This document shows positions 40,303 to 49,346 of a DNA stretch of 64,000 nucleotides, piece by piece. How positions within the stretch are numbered: position 1 is the first letter of the stretch; each line of letters starts with the position of its first letter. Where the stretch lies: NCBI GenBank assembly GCA_046348365.1, contig JAXMEL010000004.1, positions 310,001 to 374,000 of the forward strand. The letters are read 5' to 3'. Position numbers and translations under genes: made by a program. The notes beneath the pieces were generated by a model. That model had not been told where the DNA came from. It made no database searches and saw only the letters and a program-made list of their open reading frames with translations. The DNA is from JAEUPI01 sp046348365 (GTDB lineage: Bacteria > Pseudomonadota > Gammaproteobacteria > Burkholderiales > Burkholderiaceae_C).

Positions 40303-42959
40303 GGGGCGGCTGCCGCGGGCGCGGTCTGCGCGGCCGGCGGCGTGATCGCGTCGAGCAGCTCGCTTTCGAGCAGCAGCTGCTCGCGGTTGATCTGCAGCGC
40401 GCCGCCGTCGACGAGAAACGTGTCTTCGACGCGCTCGCCGAGCGTGGAGATCTTGGCCAGCTGCAGGTTCACGTGGTGGCGCGCCAGCACGCGCGCGATG
40501 CCGTACAGCAGACCGGTGCGGTCACTCGCGCTGACCTCGAGGATCCAGCGCTGCGCGCGCTCGTCGGGGCGCATGCTCACGCGCGGCGTGACCGGGAACG
40601 AGCGCACGCGGCGCGACATGCGGCCCTGCCGCGGCTCGGGCAGCGGGCCCTCGTCGGCCAGCGTGCGCGCGAGGCCGGTCTCGATCAGCGAGATCAGGTC
40701 GCGGTGGCCGGCTGCGTCGTCGTGCGCATAGCCGGGGTGCACCACCTGGAAGGTGTCGAGCGCGTAGTGGGCCCGGCTGGTGTGGATCTTGGCGTCCTGG
40801 ATCGACAGGCCCTGGCCGTCGAAGTAGCCGCAGATGCGCGCGAACAGGTCGGTGCGGTCGGGCGAGTAGACGAACACCTGCAACCCTTCGCCCACCGGCG
40901 ACGGGCGCGCGCGCACCACCGGCTGCGCGGTCTTGACGTGGCGCCACAGCTCGCGTGCGTGCCAGGCGATCTCGGCCGGGTCGTGGCGCGCGAAGTAGCC
41001 CACGTCGAGCGTCTCCCACAGCGGCTTCTCGGTGCCGGGCAGCGCCGAGCGCAGCGCCAGCAGCTGCTGCGCCTCGTGCTTGCGCGTCTCGATCTCGTTT
41101 TCCTGGCTCATCGGCAGGCTGCCCAGCGCGCGCAGGCCGAGGCGGTACAGGTCTTCCAGCAGCTTGCCCTTCCAGGCGTTCCACACCTTCGGGCCGGTGC
41201 CGCGGATGTCGGCCACCGTGAGCAGGTACAGCATCGCCAGCCGCTCGGGCGTGCGCACCTGCTGCACGAAGCGCTCGATCACCTCCGGGTCGGCGAGGTC
41301 TTCCTTCTGCGCGATGTGGCTCATCGTGAGGTGGTGGCGCACGAGGAACTCGATGGTCTGCGCGTCGTCGCGCTCGATGCGGTGGTCGCGGCAGAAGCGG
41401 CGCACCTCCTGCGCGCCGAGCACCGAATGGTCGCCGCCGCGGCCCTTGGCCAGGTCGTGGAAGAGCGCGGCCACGTAGAGCAGCCAGGGCTTCTCCATCT
41501 GCGCGGCGAGCTGCGAGCAGAACGGGTACTCGTGCGCGTGCTCGGGGATGAAGAAGCGCCGCACGTTGCGCAGCACCATCAGGATGTGCTGGTCCACCGT
41601 GTAGACGTGGAACAGGTCGTGCTGCATGCGCCCCACGATGCGGCGGAACGGCCACAGCGTGCGCCCGAGCACCGAGGTCTGGTTCATCAGCCTGAAGGCA
41701 TGCGTCTGCCCCGACGGCTGGCGGATGATCTGCATGAACTGCTCGCGCGTGCGCGCGTCGCGCCGGTAGGCGGCGTCCATCAGGTCGCGCGCGTGGTACA
41801 GCGCGCGCAGCGTGCGCGCCGACAGCGCCTGCACGCTCGCCTCCTGCTGGAAGACGATGAAGGTTTCGAGGATCGCGCCGCGCTCGCGCTGGTACAGCTC
41901 GTCGCTCGCCACTTCGAGCAGGCCGCCGCGGTCGAAGAAGCGCGGGTTGATCGGCCGCATCGGCTGGTCTTCGGAGCCGGTGAGGCGCTCCTCGATGTTG
42001 AGCATCAGGATCTGGTTGAGCTGCGTGACCGCCTTGGCCGCCCAGTAGTAGCGGTGCATCAGCACCTCGGAGCAGCGCTGCGCGCGCGAGTTCTCGAGGC
42101 CGAAGCTCTCGGCCACGGCGGTCTGCAGGTCGAAGATCAGCCGGTCCTCGCGCCGCTGCGCCAGCGCGTGCAGCCGCGCGCGGATGAGCTTGAGCGTGCC
42201 CTCGTGGCGCACCAGGCGCCGCACCTCGTAGGGTGTGACCAGCCCCTTGGCCGCCAGCTCGCTCCAGGTGCGCCCGAGCCCGGCCGCGCGCGCGACCCAG
42301 ATCACCATCTGCAGGTCGCGCAGGCCACCGGGGCTTTCCTTGCAGTTGGGCTCCAGCGCATACGGCGTGTCCTGGAACTTCACGTGGCGCTGCTGCATCT
42401 CGAGCTGCTTGGCGCGCAGGAAGGCCCTCGCGTCCATCGCCGCGGCGGTGGCTTCCTGGAACTGCTTGTAGAGCCGCCGCTGGCCGCACAGCAGGCGCGA
42501 CTCGAGCATCGCCGTCTGCACCGTCACGTCGGCGCGCGCCTCGGCCACGCATTCGTCGACGGTGCGCACCGACGAGCCGATCTCGAGGCCGATGTCCCAG
42601 CACGCGGTGAGAAAACCCGCGACGCCGGCCTTCAGCGCCTCGTGCATCGCGCCGCCTTCGTCGCCGGGCAGCAGCACCAGCACGTCGATGTCGGAGTACG
42701 GGAACAGCTCGCCGCGGCCGAAGCCGCCCACCGCCACCAGCGCCGCGCCGGGCGGCATGGCGCAGCGCGTCCACAGCTCGCCGAGCGTGTGGCCGGCGTG
42801 GCGCGTCAGCGCGCGCAGCAGGCGCCCCGCGGCCGGCGCCGTGGGGCGCGAGCGCATGAAGTGATCGATCAGCGCGGCCTTGCCGTCGCGCACGCGCGCG
42901 CGCAGCGTGGCCACCGGCGCCGCGGTGGCGCTCGCGGGCTCGTCAGGGCGCGCCGACAT
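40299..42959 (-). CDS. glnD: [Protein-PII] uridylyltransferase / uridylyl-removing enzyme
   Basis: Nitrogen-status sensor that uridylylates PII when glutamine is low and removes UMP when it is high. 886 residues. The nucleotidyltransferase domain has GGFGRGELFPYSDIDVLVLLP (about 77-97). A central helical GlnE-like region follows, then an HD phosphohydrolase domain (ALFHDLAKGRGGDHS) and two C-terminal ACT domains that bind glutamine (VFVYSPDRTDLFARICGYFDGQ and LEVSASDRTGLLYGIARVLARH). All catalytic residues for both reactions are present. It lies between map (19-base gap) and mnmH (overlap); map-glnD is a common order in proteobacteria. Confidence 0.96.
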   Translation of the reverse strand: MSARPDEPASATAAPVATLRARVRDGKAALIDHFMRSRPTAPAAGRLLRALTRHAGHTLGELWTRCAMPPGAALVAVGGFGRGELFPYSDIDVLVLLPGDEGGAMHEALKAGVAGFLTACWDIGLEIGSSVRTVDECVAEARADVTVQTAMLESRLLCGQRRLYKQFQEATAAAMDARAFLRAKQLEMQQRHVKFQDTPYALEPNCKESPGGLRDLQMVIWVARAAGLGRTWSELAAKGLVTPYEVRRLVRHEGTLKLIRARLHALAQRREDRLIFDLQTAVAESFGLENSRAQRCSEVLMHRYYWAAKAVTQLNQILMLNIEERLTGSEDQPMRPINPRFFDRGGLLEVASDELYQRERGAILETFIVFQQEASVQALSARTLRALYHARDLMDAAYRRDARTREQFMQIIRQPSGQTHAFRLMNQTSVLGRTLWPFRRIVGRMQHDLFHVYTVDQHILMVLRNVRRFFIPEHAHEYPFCSQLAAQMEKPWLLYVAALFHDLAKGRGGDHSVLGAQEVRRFCRDHRIERDDAQTIEFLVRHHLTMSHIAQKEDLADPEVIERFVQQVRTPERLAMLYLLTVADIRGTGPKVWNAWKGKLLEDLYRLGLRALGSLPMSQENEIETRKHEAQQLLALRSALPGTEKPLWETLDVGYFARHDPAEIAWHARELWRHVKTAQPVVRARPSPVGEGLQVFVYSPDRTDLFARICGYFDGQGLSIQDAKIHTSRAHYALDTFQVVHPGYAHDDAAGHRDLISLIETGLARTLADEGPLPEPRQGRMSRRVRSFPVTPRVSMRPDERAQRWILEVSASDRTGLLYGIARVLARHHVNLQLAKISTLGERVEDTFLVDGGALQINREQLLLESELLDAITPPAAQTAPAAAAP

Positions 42960-42978
42960 GCGGGGCCGCCGCGAGGCT

Positions 42979-43836
42979 TCAGCCGGCCACGGGGGCCGGC
43001 GCTGCAGCTGCGTCGGCCGTGCCGGCGAGCACCGCGCGTGCGAACTCGGGCACCTCGGGGCTGCCGGCGCTGAGCGTGAGCACCTCGACGCCCGTTTCGG
43101 TGACCACCACGGTGTGCTCCCACTGCGCGGACAGCGAGCGGTCTTTGGTGACGATGGTCCAGCCGTCGCCGAGCTCGCGGATCTCGCGGCGGCCGGCGTT
43201 GATCATCGGCTCCACGGTGAACACCATGCCCGGCACCAGCTGTTCGAGCGTGCCGGGGCGGCCGTAGTGAAGCACCTGCGGCTCCTCGTGGAACTTGCGG
43301 CCGATGCCGTGGCCGCAGAACTCGCGCACGATCGAGAAGCCCTGGCCCTCGGCGAAGCTCTGGATCGCGTGGCCGATGTCACCCAGCCGCGCGCCGGGCT
43401 TCACCTTCACGATGCCGCGCCACATGGCCTCGTGGGTGAGGCTGCACAGTCGCTTGGCGGCGATGCTGCCCTCGCCGACGACGAACATGCGGCTGGTGTC
43501 GCCGTGCCAGCCCTCGGGCGTGATCACGGTGATGTCGATGTTGACGATGTCGCCGTTCTTCAGCGGCCGATCGTTGGGGATGCCGTGGCACACGCAGTGG
43601 TTGACCGACGTGCAGATCGACTTCGGATACGGCACGTAGCCCGGCGGCGCGTAATGCAGCGGCGCCGGCACCGTGTGCTGCACGTTCACCATGTGGTCGT
43701 GCGCGAGCTGGTCGAGCCGCTCGGTGGTGACACCGGGCTTCACGTGCGGCTCGAGCATGTCCAGCACCTCGCTGGCCAGGCGGCAGGCGACGCGCATGGC
43801 CGCGATGTCTTCGGCGGTCTTGAGCGTGATCGACAT
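42979..43836 (-). CDS. map: Methionine aminopeptidase type I
   Basis: Cytosolic metalloprotease removing the initiator methionine. 285 residues. The five metal ligands are visible in order: Asp and Asp in VNIDITVITPEGWHGDTSRM, His in FCGHGIGRKFHEEP, Glu in FTVEPMI and Glu in QWEHTVVVTE. The substrate His in NHCVCHGIPN is also present. The last ~15 residues are an Ala/Pro-rich tail beyond the usual end. Upstream, where many proteobacteria have rpsB/tsf in the opposite direction, there is instead a DUF4143-type ATPase gene (45-base gap). Confidence 0.96.
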   Translation of the reverse strand: MSITLKTAEDIAAMRVACRLASEVLDMLEPHVKPGVTTERLDQLAHDHMVNVQHTVPAPLHYAPPGYVPYPKSICTSVNHCVCHGIPNDRPLKNGDIVNIDITVITPEGWHGDTSRMFVVGEGSIAAKRLCSLTHEAMWRGIVKVKPGARLGDIGHAIQSFAEGQGFSIVREFCGHGIGRKFHEEPQVLHYGRPGTLEQLVPGMVFTVEPMINAGRREIRELGDGWTIVTKDRSLSAQWEHTVVVTETGVEVLTLSAGSPEVPEFARAVLAGTADAAAAPAPVAG

Positions 43837-43880
43837 GGGACGGAATTATCCCATCCGGTGCTCGGGCGGAGGGCGCCGAC

Positions 43881-45107
43881 TCAGAGAACCCGCCACCACG
43901 GTGCGGCCAACACATCGGGCGCCAGCCACTCGAGCGTGCTGCCGGTGTGCAGCAGCAGCCCGGCGCGGGCCTTCTTGCCGTATTCCGCCCTGAATCGGCG
44001 CAGGCTCATCGCGTCGCCCAGGCGCGGGCGTGCGGCGGCTTTCACCTCCAGCGGAAGCAGCTTGTCGTCGGCTTCGACCACGAAGTCGACCTCGTCGCCG
44101 CTCGCCGTGCGCCAGTAGCCGATCTCCGCGCGAGCGAGCCGGGCATCGCGCCAGGCGAGCAGGTCGTGCAGCACCAGGTTCTCGAGATGCGCGCCCTCGG
44201 GCTGCGCGATGCCGGCGAGGTGCAAGGCCACGCCGAGGTCGCCCCAATACAGCTTGGGCGTCTTGATCAGCCGCTTGGTGCGGTTCACTGCGTAGGCCGG
44301 CAGGCGCACCAGCAGGTACGAGGTTTCCAGCAGGTTCAGCCAGCGGTGCACGGTGGGCTGCGGCAACGCCACGTCGCGGCCCAGCTCGGCCTGGTTGGTC
44401 AGCTGCCCGATCCGCAGGCACGCAGCCCGCATCAGGCGGCGGAAGTCGGGCAACGATGCAATCGATGCCAAGTCCTGCAGGTCGCGCTCCAGGTAGGTGC
44501 GCACGTAGCCGTCGAACCAGATCGCCCGGTCGGCCGCGCGCGTCAACTCCAGCGCCGGCGTGGGAAAACCACCCCGCAGCGCGAGCGCACGCCAATCGTC
44601 CGGCGCATCGGGCTGCGCAGCCAGCAGATCGATCCACTTCGTCTCGGGCGTGTTCAGCAGTTCCTCCCACGAGCCCGCGCGGCCTTCGCCGCGCTGCTCG
44701 CGGCGCGTCATCGGCCACAGCGTGAGGTAGCTCGCGCGGCCGGCGAGCGACTCCGACACCTGGCGCATCATGAGCAAGTTGGCAGAGCCGGTGAGCAGAT
44801 AGCGCCCGGGAAGGCGCCGCTGGTCGATGTTTCGCTTGACGGCCCGCAGCAGATCGGGCGCGCGCTGCACTTCGTCGAGCGTGAGCGGTTCGCTGCCGCC
44901 GAGCAGTGCGTCGGGATCGCGCTGAGCGGCGTCGAGCACATCGAGGTCGTCCAGCGTTCGATAGCGTCGCTTGCCGGGTGCGAGCTTCTGCACCAGCGTG
45001 CTCTTGCCGGCCTGGCGCGGCCCCGTGACCACCAGCGCCGGCATGGCGCGCAGGCGATCACCGAGCGCCGGGGCCGCCAGGCGGGGCAGGATTGAGCGAT
45101 CAGCCAT
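43881..45107 (-). CDS. AAA ATPase with C-terminal DUF4143 domain
   Basis: Predicted ATPase of 408 residues from the ATG at 45107. Walker A is VVTGPRQAGKSTLVQ (near residue 28), Walker B-like EPLTLDEVQRAPDLL, sensor-like LPGRYLLTGSANLLMM. The C-terminal half is DUF4143 (YVRTYLERDLQDLASI, helix-turn-helix-like LTNQAELGRDVALPQPTVHRW) ending in a PD-(D/E)XK-like core (SGDEVDFVVEADDKLLPLEVKAAA). Such genes are patchily distributed, often horizontally acquired, and their function is unclear. An in-frame ATG at 45125 exists, but it lies upstream of the predicted transcription start. No Shine-Dalgarno precedes 45107, so a leaderless message is likely. It separates map from purL. Confidence 0.88.
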   Translation of the reverse strand: MADRSILPRLAAPALGDRLRAMPALVVTGPRQAGKSTLVQKLAPGKRRYRTLDDLDVLDAAQRDPDALLGGSEPLTLDEVQRAPDLLRAVKRNIDQRRLPGRYLLTGSANLLMMRQVSESLAGRASYLTLWPMTRREQRGEGRAGSWEELLNTPETKWIDLLAAQPDAPDDWRALALRGGFPTPALELTRAADRAIWFDGYVRTYLERDLQDLASIASLPDFRRLMRAACLRIGQLTNQAELGRDVALPQPTVHRWLNLLETSYLLVRLPAYAVNRTKRLIKTPKLYWGDLGVALHLAGIAQPEGAHLENLVLHDLLAWRDARLARAEIGYWRTASGDEVDFVVEADDKLLPLEVKAAARPRLGDAMSLRRFRAEYGKKARAGLLLHTGSTLEWLAPDVLAAPWWRVL

Positions 45108-45144
45108 GAGGTGGATGATAATCATCCGCCTCGTGAATAATCAA
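45108..45144 (-). promoter_or_regulatory. Promoter with operator-like inverted repeat ahead of the DUF4143 ATPase
   Basis: On the minus strand, TTGATT (45144-45139), an 18-base spacer and TATCAT (45120-45115) form a good sigma-70 promoter. An inverted repeat with 12-base arms and one mismatch (45108-45119 / 45121-45132, GAGGTGGATGAT / ATCATCCGCCTC) covers the spacer and the -10. Transcription would begin about 45108-45109, immediately before the ATG. This geometry suggests repression by a dimeric DNA-binding protein, possibly the product itself. Confidence 0.5.
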
Positions 45145-45248
45145 GCAAATCCGGCCGCGCGGCGCGCCGCCTAGAATTCCCGGCTACAAATGCCCGGCCA
45201 CATCGCTCGCGCCGCCTGCCGGGCGCCCGCGGCACCCAGCGTCCACCC

Positions 45249-48200
45249 ATGTCGACCGCCCCTCAACTGATTCACCTCGAGGGCGGCAACGCGCTCTCTG
45301 CCTTCCGCGCGCAGGCGCTGCTCGCCCGCCTGAAGGCCGCGGTGCCGCGCATCTCCGCCGTGCACGCCCGCCACGCCTACTGGGTTGCGAGTGACGCGGC
45401 GCTCGACCCCGCCGCGCGCGACAAGCTCGGCGCGCTGCTCACGATCGGTGAGCCGTATGCCGGCGCTACCGACGGCCCACTGATCGTGGTGATGCCACGC
45501 CTGGGCACGGTGAGCCCGTGGGCGAGCAAGGCCACCGACATCGCGCACAACTGCGCGCTGCCGGTGCACCGCATCGAGCGCGTCACCGAATGGCGGCTGC
45601 AGCTCGAAGGCGGCTTCCTGCGTGGCGCCAAGGCGCTGAGCGAACTGGAGTTGCACGCTTGCGCCGCGCTGCTGCACGACCGCATGACCGAGAGCGTGGC
45701 GTTCGACCCCGACGCCGCGGCGCACCTGTTCGACCACCAGCCGATGCAGCCGATGGCGCACGTGAACGTGCTGGGCGAGGGCAGAGCTGCGCTCGCGCGC
45801 GCGAACACCGAGTTCGGCCTCGCGCTCAGCGACGACGAGATCGACTATCTGCTCGACGCCTTCGGCAGCAAGCTGAAGCGCAACCCCACCGACGTGGAGC
45901 TGATGATGTTCGCGCAGGCCAACAGCGAGCATTGCCGGCACAAGATCTTCAACGCCCGTTTCACCATCGACGGCGTGCCGCAGGAACACTCGATGTTCCA
46001 GATGATCCGGCACACCGAGAAGACGAGCCCGCAGCACACCATCGTTGCCTACAACGACAACGCCGCGGTGATGCAAGGCGGCTTGATCGAGCGCTGGGCG
46101 CCGCGCGGCTTCACCAACGCGCCGGTGTACGAGGCGAGACGCGAGACCTCGCACGTGCTGATGAAGGTGGAGACGCACAACCACCCCACCGCGATCTCGC
46201 CGCACCCGGGCGCCAGCACCGGCGCCGGCGGCGAGATCCGCGACGAAGGCGCTACCGGTCGCGGCGCGCGGCCGAAGGCCGGGCTCACCGGCTTCAGCGT
46301 GAGCCACCTGCACCTGCCGGGCATGGATGCGCCGTGGGAGCAGGGCAGCCTCGGCAAGCCCGAGCACATCGCCAGCGCGCTGCAGATCATGACCGAGGGC
46401 CCGCTCGGCGGCGCCGCGTTCAACAACGAGTTCGGCCGGCCCAACCTGGGCGGCTACTTCCGCGTGTTCGAGCAGCGCGTGGCCGGTGTGTACCGCGGCT
46501 ACCACAAGCCGATCATGATCGCCGGCGGCCTGGGTGCCATCAACGAGCGGCAGACGCACAAGATCGAATTCGCCGCCGGCACGCTGCTGGTGCAGCTGGG
46601 CGGGCCGGGCATGCGCATCGGCATGGGCGGCGGCGCGGCCAGCTCCATGGCCGCGGGCAGCAACACCGCCGCGCTGGATTTCGATTCCGTACAACGCGGC
46701 AATCCGGAGATCCAACGCCGTGCGCAGGAGGTCATCAACCACTGCTGGCTGCTCGGCGACAACAACCCCGTGCTCGCGATTCACGACGTGGGCGCCGGCG
46801 GCATCAGCAACGCCTTTCCCGAGCTGGTGGACGGTGCCGGCAAGGGCGCGGTGTTCGACCTGCGCAAGGTTCCGCTCGAGGAAACCGGCCTCGCGCCCAA
46901 GGAGATCTGGTGCAACGAGAGCCAGGAGCGCTACGTGATCGCGCTCGACCCGAAGGGGCTGCCGCTCTTCGAGCAGATGTGCGCGCGCGAGCGCTGCCCG
47001 TACGCGATCGTCGGCGTGGCGAGCGGCGGCAAGACGCTGGTGCTCGAAGACGGGCCCGGCGGCGAGCGTGCGATCGACATGCCGATGGAGGTGCTGCTCG
47101 GCAAGGCGCCCAAGATGCACCGCGACGTGCAGCGCGTGGCGCGCACCGAAGCACCGCTGCAGCTCACCGGCGTGGCGCTGGAGGCGGCGTGCCTCACCGT
47201 GCTGCGCCACCCCACGGTGGCGAGCAAGCGGTTTCTCGTCACCATCGGCGACCGCACCGTGGGGGCCTTAAGCCACCGCGACCCGATGGTGGGCCCGTGG
47301 CAGGTGCCGGTGGCCGACTGCGCGGTGACGCTGGCCGACTACGCCGGCTTTCGCGGCGAGGCTTTTGCGCTTGGCGAGCGCACGCCGCTGGCCGCACTGA
47401 ACGCGCCCGCCTCGGGCCGCATGGCGGTGGGCGAGGCGATCACCAACCTGCTCGCCTCGCCGATCGAGCTGCCGCGCGTGAAGCTCAGCGCCAACTGGAT
47501 GGCCGCGTGCGGCGAACCCGGCGAAGACGCGGCGCTGTACGACACCGTGCGCGCCGTGGGGCTGGAGTTGTGCCCGGCATTGGGCATCGGCATCCCCGTG
47601 GGCAAGGACAGCCTCTCGATGCGCACGCGGTGGACCGACGCGCAGGGCGCCGCGCAGCAGGTGACCGCCCCGGTGAGCCTGATCGTGAGCACCTTCGCCA
47701 CGCTCGACGACGTGCGCGGCACGCTGACGCCGCAGCTGCGCACCGACGAGAAAGACGCCACGCTGATCCTCGTCGACCTCGGCCGCGGCCAACGGCGCAT
47801 GGCCGGCTCGATCCTGGCGCAGAGCATCAACCAGTTCGGCGACACTGCGCCCGACCTCGACGACCCCGCGCTGCTGAAGAGCTTGGTCGCAGCGATCAAC
47901 GACCTGCGCAAGCAAGACAAGATCCTCGCCTACCACGACCGCAGCGATGGCGGCCTGTGGGCCACCGTGTGCGAGATGGCGTTCGCGGGCCACTGCGGCG
48001 TGAGCCTCAACGTGGATCTGCTCGTCACCGAAGGCGACGGCATCAGCGACAGCCGCGCCGACTACGGCGATTCCAAGAACTGGGCGAGCCAGGTAAGCGA
48101 GCGCCGCATGCAGCTCACGCTCGAAGCGCTGTTCAACGAAGAGCTGGGCGTGGTGATCCAGGTGAAGACCGCCGAGCGCGACGCCGCGATGGCCACGCTG

Positions 48201-49307
48201 CGCGCGCACGGCTTGAGCCGCTGGAGCCACACCATCGGCAAGCCCAACGACCGCGGCGTGATGGAGATCTGGCGCGACGCCAAGCCGCAGTTCAGCGCAT
48301 CGTTGAGAGACCTGCACCAGGCGTGGGACGAGGTCAGCTGGCGCATCGCGCGCGAACGCGACAACCCCGCGTGTGCCGACGCCGAGCACGCAGCCGCCGG
48401 CGACCCGAACGACCCGGGCCTGCACGTGCACCTGACCTTCAACCCCGATGCCTTACCCCCTCTCCCGCACGCGGAGCCGGAGGCTCCGCCTCCGGGTGCG
48501 GGAGAGGGCAGGGGTGAGGGTCGCGCGCCCAACCTGAACCTCACCAAACCCAAGCTCGCCATCCTCCGCGAACAAGGCGTCAACTCCCACGTGGAAATGA
48601 GCTACGCCATGGACGCAGCCGGCTTCGAAACCTATGACGTCCACATGAGCGACCTGCAAATAGGCCGCGCCAGACTCGACCAGTTCATCGGCTTCGTCGC
48701 CTGCGGCGGCTTCAGCTACGGCGACACGCTGGGCGCCGGCGAGGGCTGGGCGCGCAGCATCCTCTTCAACCCCGCGCTGACCGAACAGTTCGCGGCGTTC
48801 TTCCAACGCAAAGACACGTTCGCGCTCGGCGTATGCAACGGCTGCCAGATGATGGCCGCCCTAAGCCCCATCATCCCCGGCGCGCAGGCGTGGCCAAAGT
48901 TCACGCGCAACAAGAGCGAGCAGTTCGAAGCGCGGCTGTCACTGGTGGAAGTGCTGGAAAGTCCAAGCCTGTTTCTCGAGGGCATGGCCGGCAGCCGCAT
49001 CCCCATCGCCGTGGCGCACGGCGAGGGCTTTGCCGACTTCAGCCAGCGCGGCGACGCGAAAGCCGTGCACCGCGCGATGCGCTTCGTGGACCACAATGGC
49101 AAGCCCACCGAGACCTACCCGCACAACCCCAACGGCAGCCATGATGGCCTCACCGCCGTGACCACCGACGACGGCCGCTTCACCGTGCTGATGCCGCACC
49201 CCGAGCGCGTTTTCCGTAACGTGCAGATGAGCTGGACGAGCGGGGAGAGATCGGCGCGCAGTCCATGGATGCGGATGTTCGGGAATGCGAGAGGTTGGGT
49301 GGGATAG
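45249..49307 (+). CDS. purL: Phosphoribosylformylglycinamidine synthase (large, glutaminase-fused form)
   Basis: Fourth step of purine synthesis: FGAR + glutamine + ATP to FGAM. 1352 residues, longer than E. coli PurL (1295). Order: PurS-like N-terminal domain, linker, two AIR-synthetase-like halves (QANSEHCRHKIFNARF, ETHNHPTAISPHPGASTGAGGEIRDEG, GGAASSMAAG, HDVGAGGISNAFPEL, YHDRSDGGLWATV) and a C-terminal class I glutaminase with nucleophile Cys1196 in GVCNGCQMM and His-Glu in MPHPERVF. Part of the extra length comes from a palindromic repeat translated at about residues 1069-1091, between the synthetase and glutaminase domains. A TAGAAT at 45172-45177 is a possible -10 without a good -35. 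Confidence 0.96.
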   Translation: MSTAPQLIHLEGGNALSAFRAQALLARLKAAVPRISAVHARHAYWVASDAALDPAARDKLGALLTIGEPYAGATDGPLIVVMPRLGTVSPWASKATDIAHNCALPVHRIERVTEWRLQLEGGFLRGAKALSELELHACAALLHDRMTESVAFDPDAAAHLFDHQPMQPMAHVNVLGEGRAALARANTEFGLALSDDEIDYLLDAFGSKLKRNPTDVELMMFAQANSEHCRHKIFNARFTIDGVPQEHSMFQMIRHTEKTSPQHTIVAYNDNAAVMQGGLIERWAPRGFTNAPVYEARRETSHVLMKVETHNHPTAISPHPGASTGAGGEIRDEGATGRGARPKAGLTGFSVSHLHLPGMDAPWEQGSLGKPEHIASALQIMTEGPLGGAAFNNEFGRPNLGGYFRVFEQRVAGVYRGYHKPIMIAGGLGAINERQTHKIEFAAGTLLVQLGGPGMRIGMGGGAASSMAAGSNTAALDFDSVQRGNPEIQRRAQEVINHCWLLGDNNPVLAIHDVGAGGISNAFPELVDGAGKGAVFDLRKVPLEETGLAPKEIWCNESQERYVIALDPKGLPLFEQMCARERCPYAIVGVASGGKTLVLEDGPGGERAIDMPMEVLLGKAPKMHRDVQRVARTEAPLQLTGVALEAACLTVLRHPTVASKRFLVTIGDRTVGALSHRDPMVGPWQVPVADCAVTLADYAGFRGEAFALGERTPLAALNAPASGRMAVGEAITNLLASPIELPRVKLSANWMAACGEPGEDAALYDTVRAVGLELCPALGIGIPVGKDSLSMRTRWTDAQGAAQQVTAPVSLIVSTFATLDDVRGTLTPQLRTDEKDATLILVDLGRGQRRMAGSILAQSINQFGDTAPDLDDPALLKSLVAAINDLRKQDKILAYHDRSDGGLWATVCEMAFAGHCGVSLNVDLLVTEGDGISDSRADYGDSKNWASQVSERRMQLTLEALFNEELGVVIQVKTAERDAAMATLRAHGLSRWSHTIGKPNDRGVMEIWRDAKPQFSASLRDLHQAWDEVSWRIARERDNPACADAEHAAAGDPNDPGLHVHLTFNPDALPPLPHAEPEAPPPGAGEGRGEGRAPNLNLTKPKLAILREQGVNSHVEMSYAMDAAGFETYDVHMSDLQIGRARLDQFIGFVACGGFSYGDTLGAGEGWARSILFNPALTEQFAAFFQRKDTFALGVCNGCQMMAALSPIIPGAQAWPKFTRNKSEQFEARLSLVEVLESPSLFLEGMAGSRIPIAVAHGEGFADFSQRGDAKAVHRAMRFVDHNGKPTETYPHNPNGSHDGLTAVTTDDGRFTVLMPHPERVFRNVQMSWTSGERSARSPWMRMFGNARGWVG
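48455..48520 (+). repeat. REP-like palindromic repeat within purL
   Basis: Perfect 13-base arms CCCTCTCCCGCAC (48458-48470) and GTGCGGGAGAGGG (48496-48508) enclose a second small hairpin (GGAGCC GGA GGCTCC). The long flank CAGGGGTGAGGG lies on the 3' side. It is the same family as the element in lpdA but inverted. In frame it encodes a Pro/Glu/Gly-rich interdomain linker (LPPLPHAEPEAPPPGAGEGR) in PurL. Confidence 0.8.
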
Positions 49308-49346
49308 GTCTGTCGCTTCCTGTCGGGTATTTGTCGGAACGTCATC

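Noticed and set aside
45105..45125. Upstream ATG at 45125 as start of the DUF4143 ATPase
   Set aside because: It lies within the predicted -10/inverted repeat, upstream of the likely transcription start, and adds only a short MIIIHL extension.
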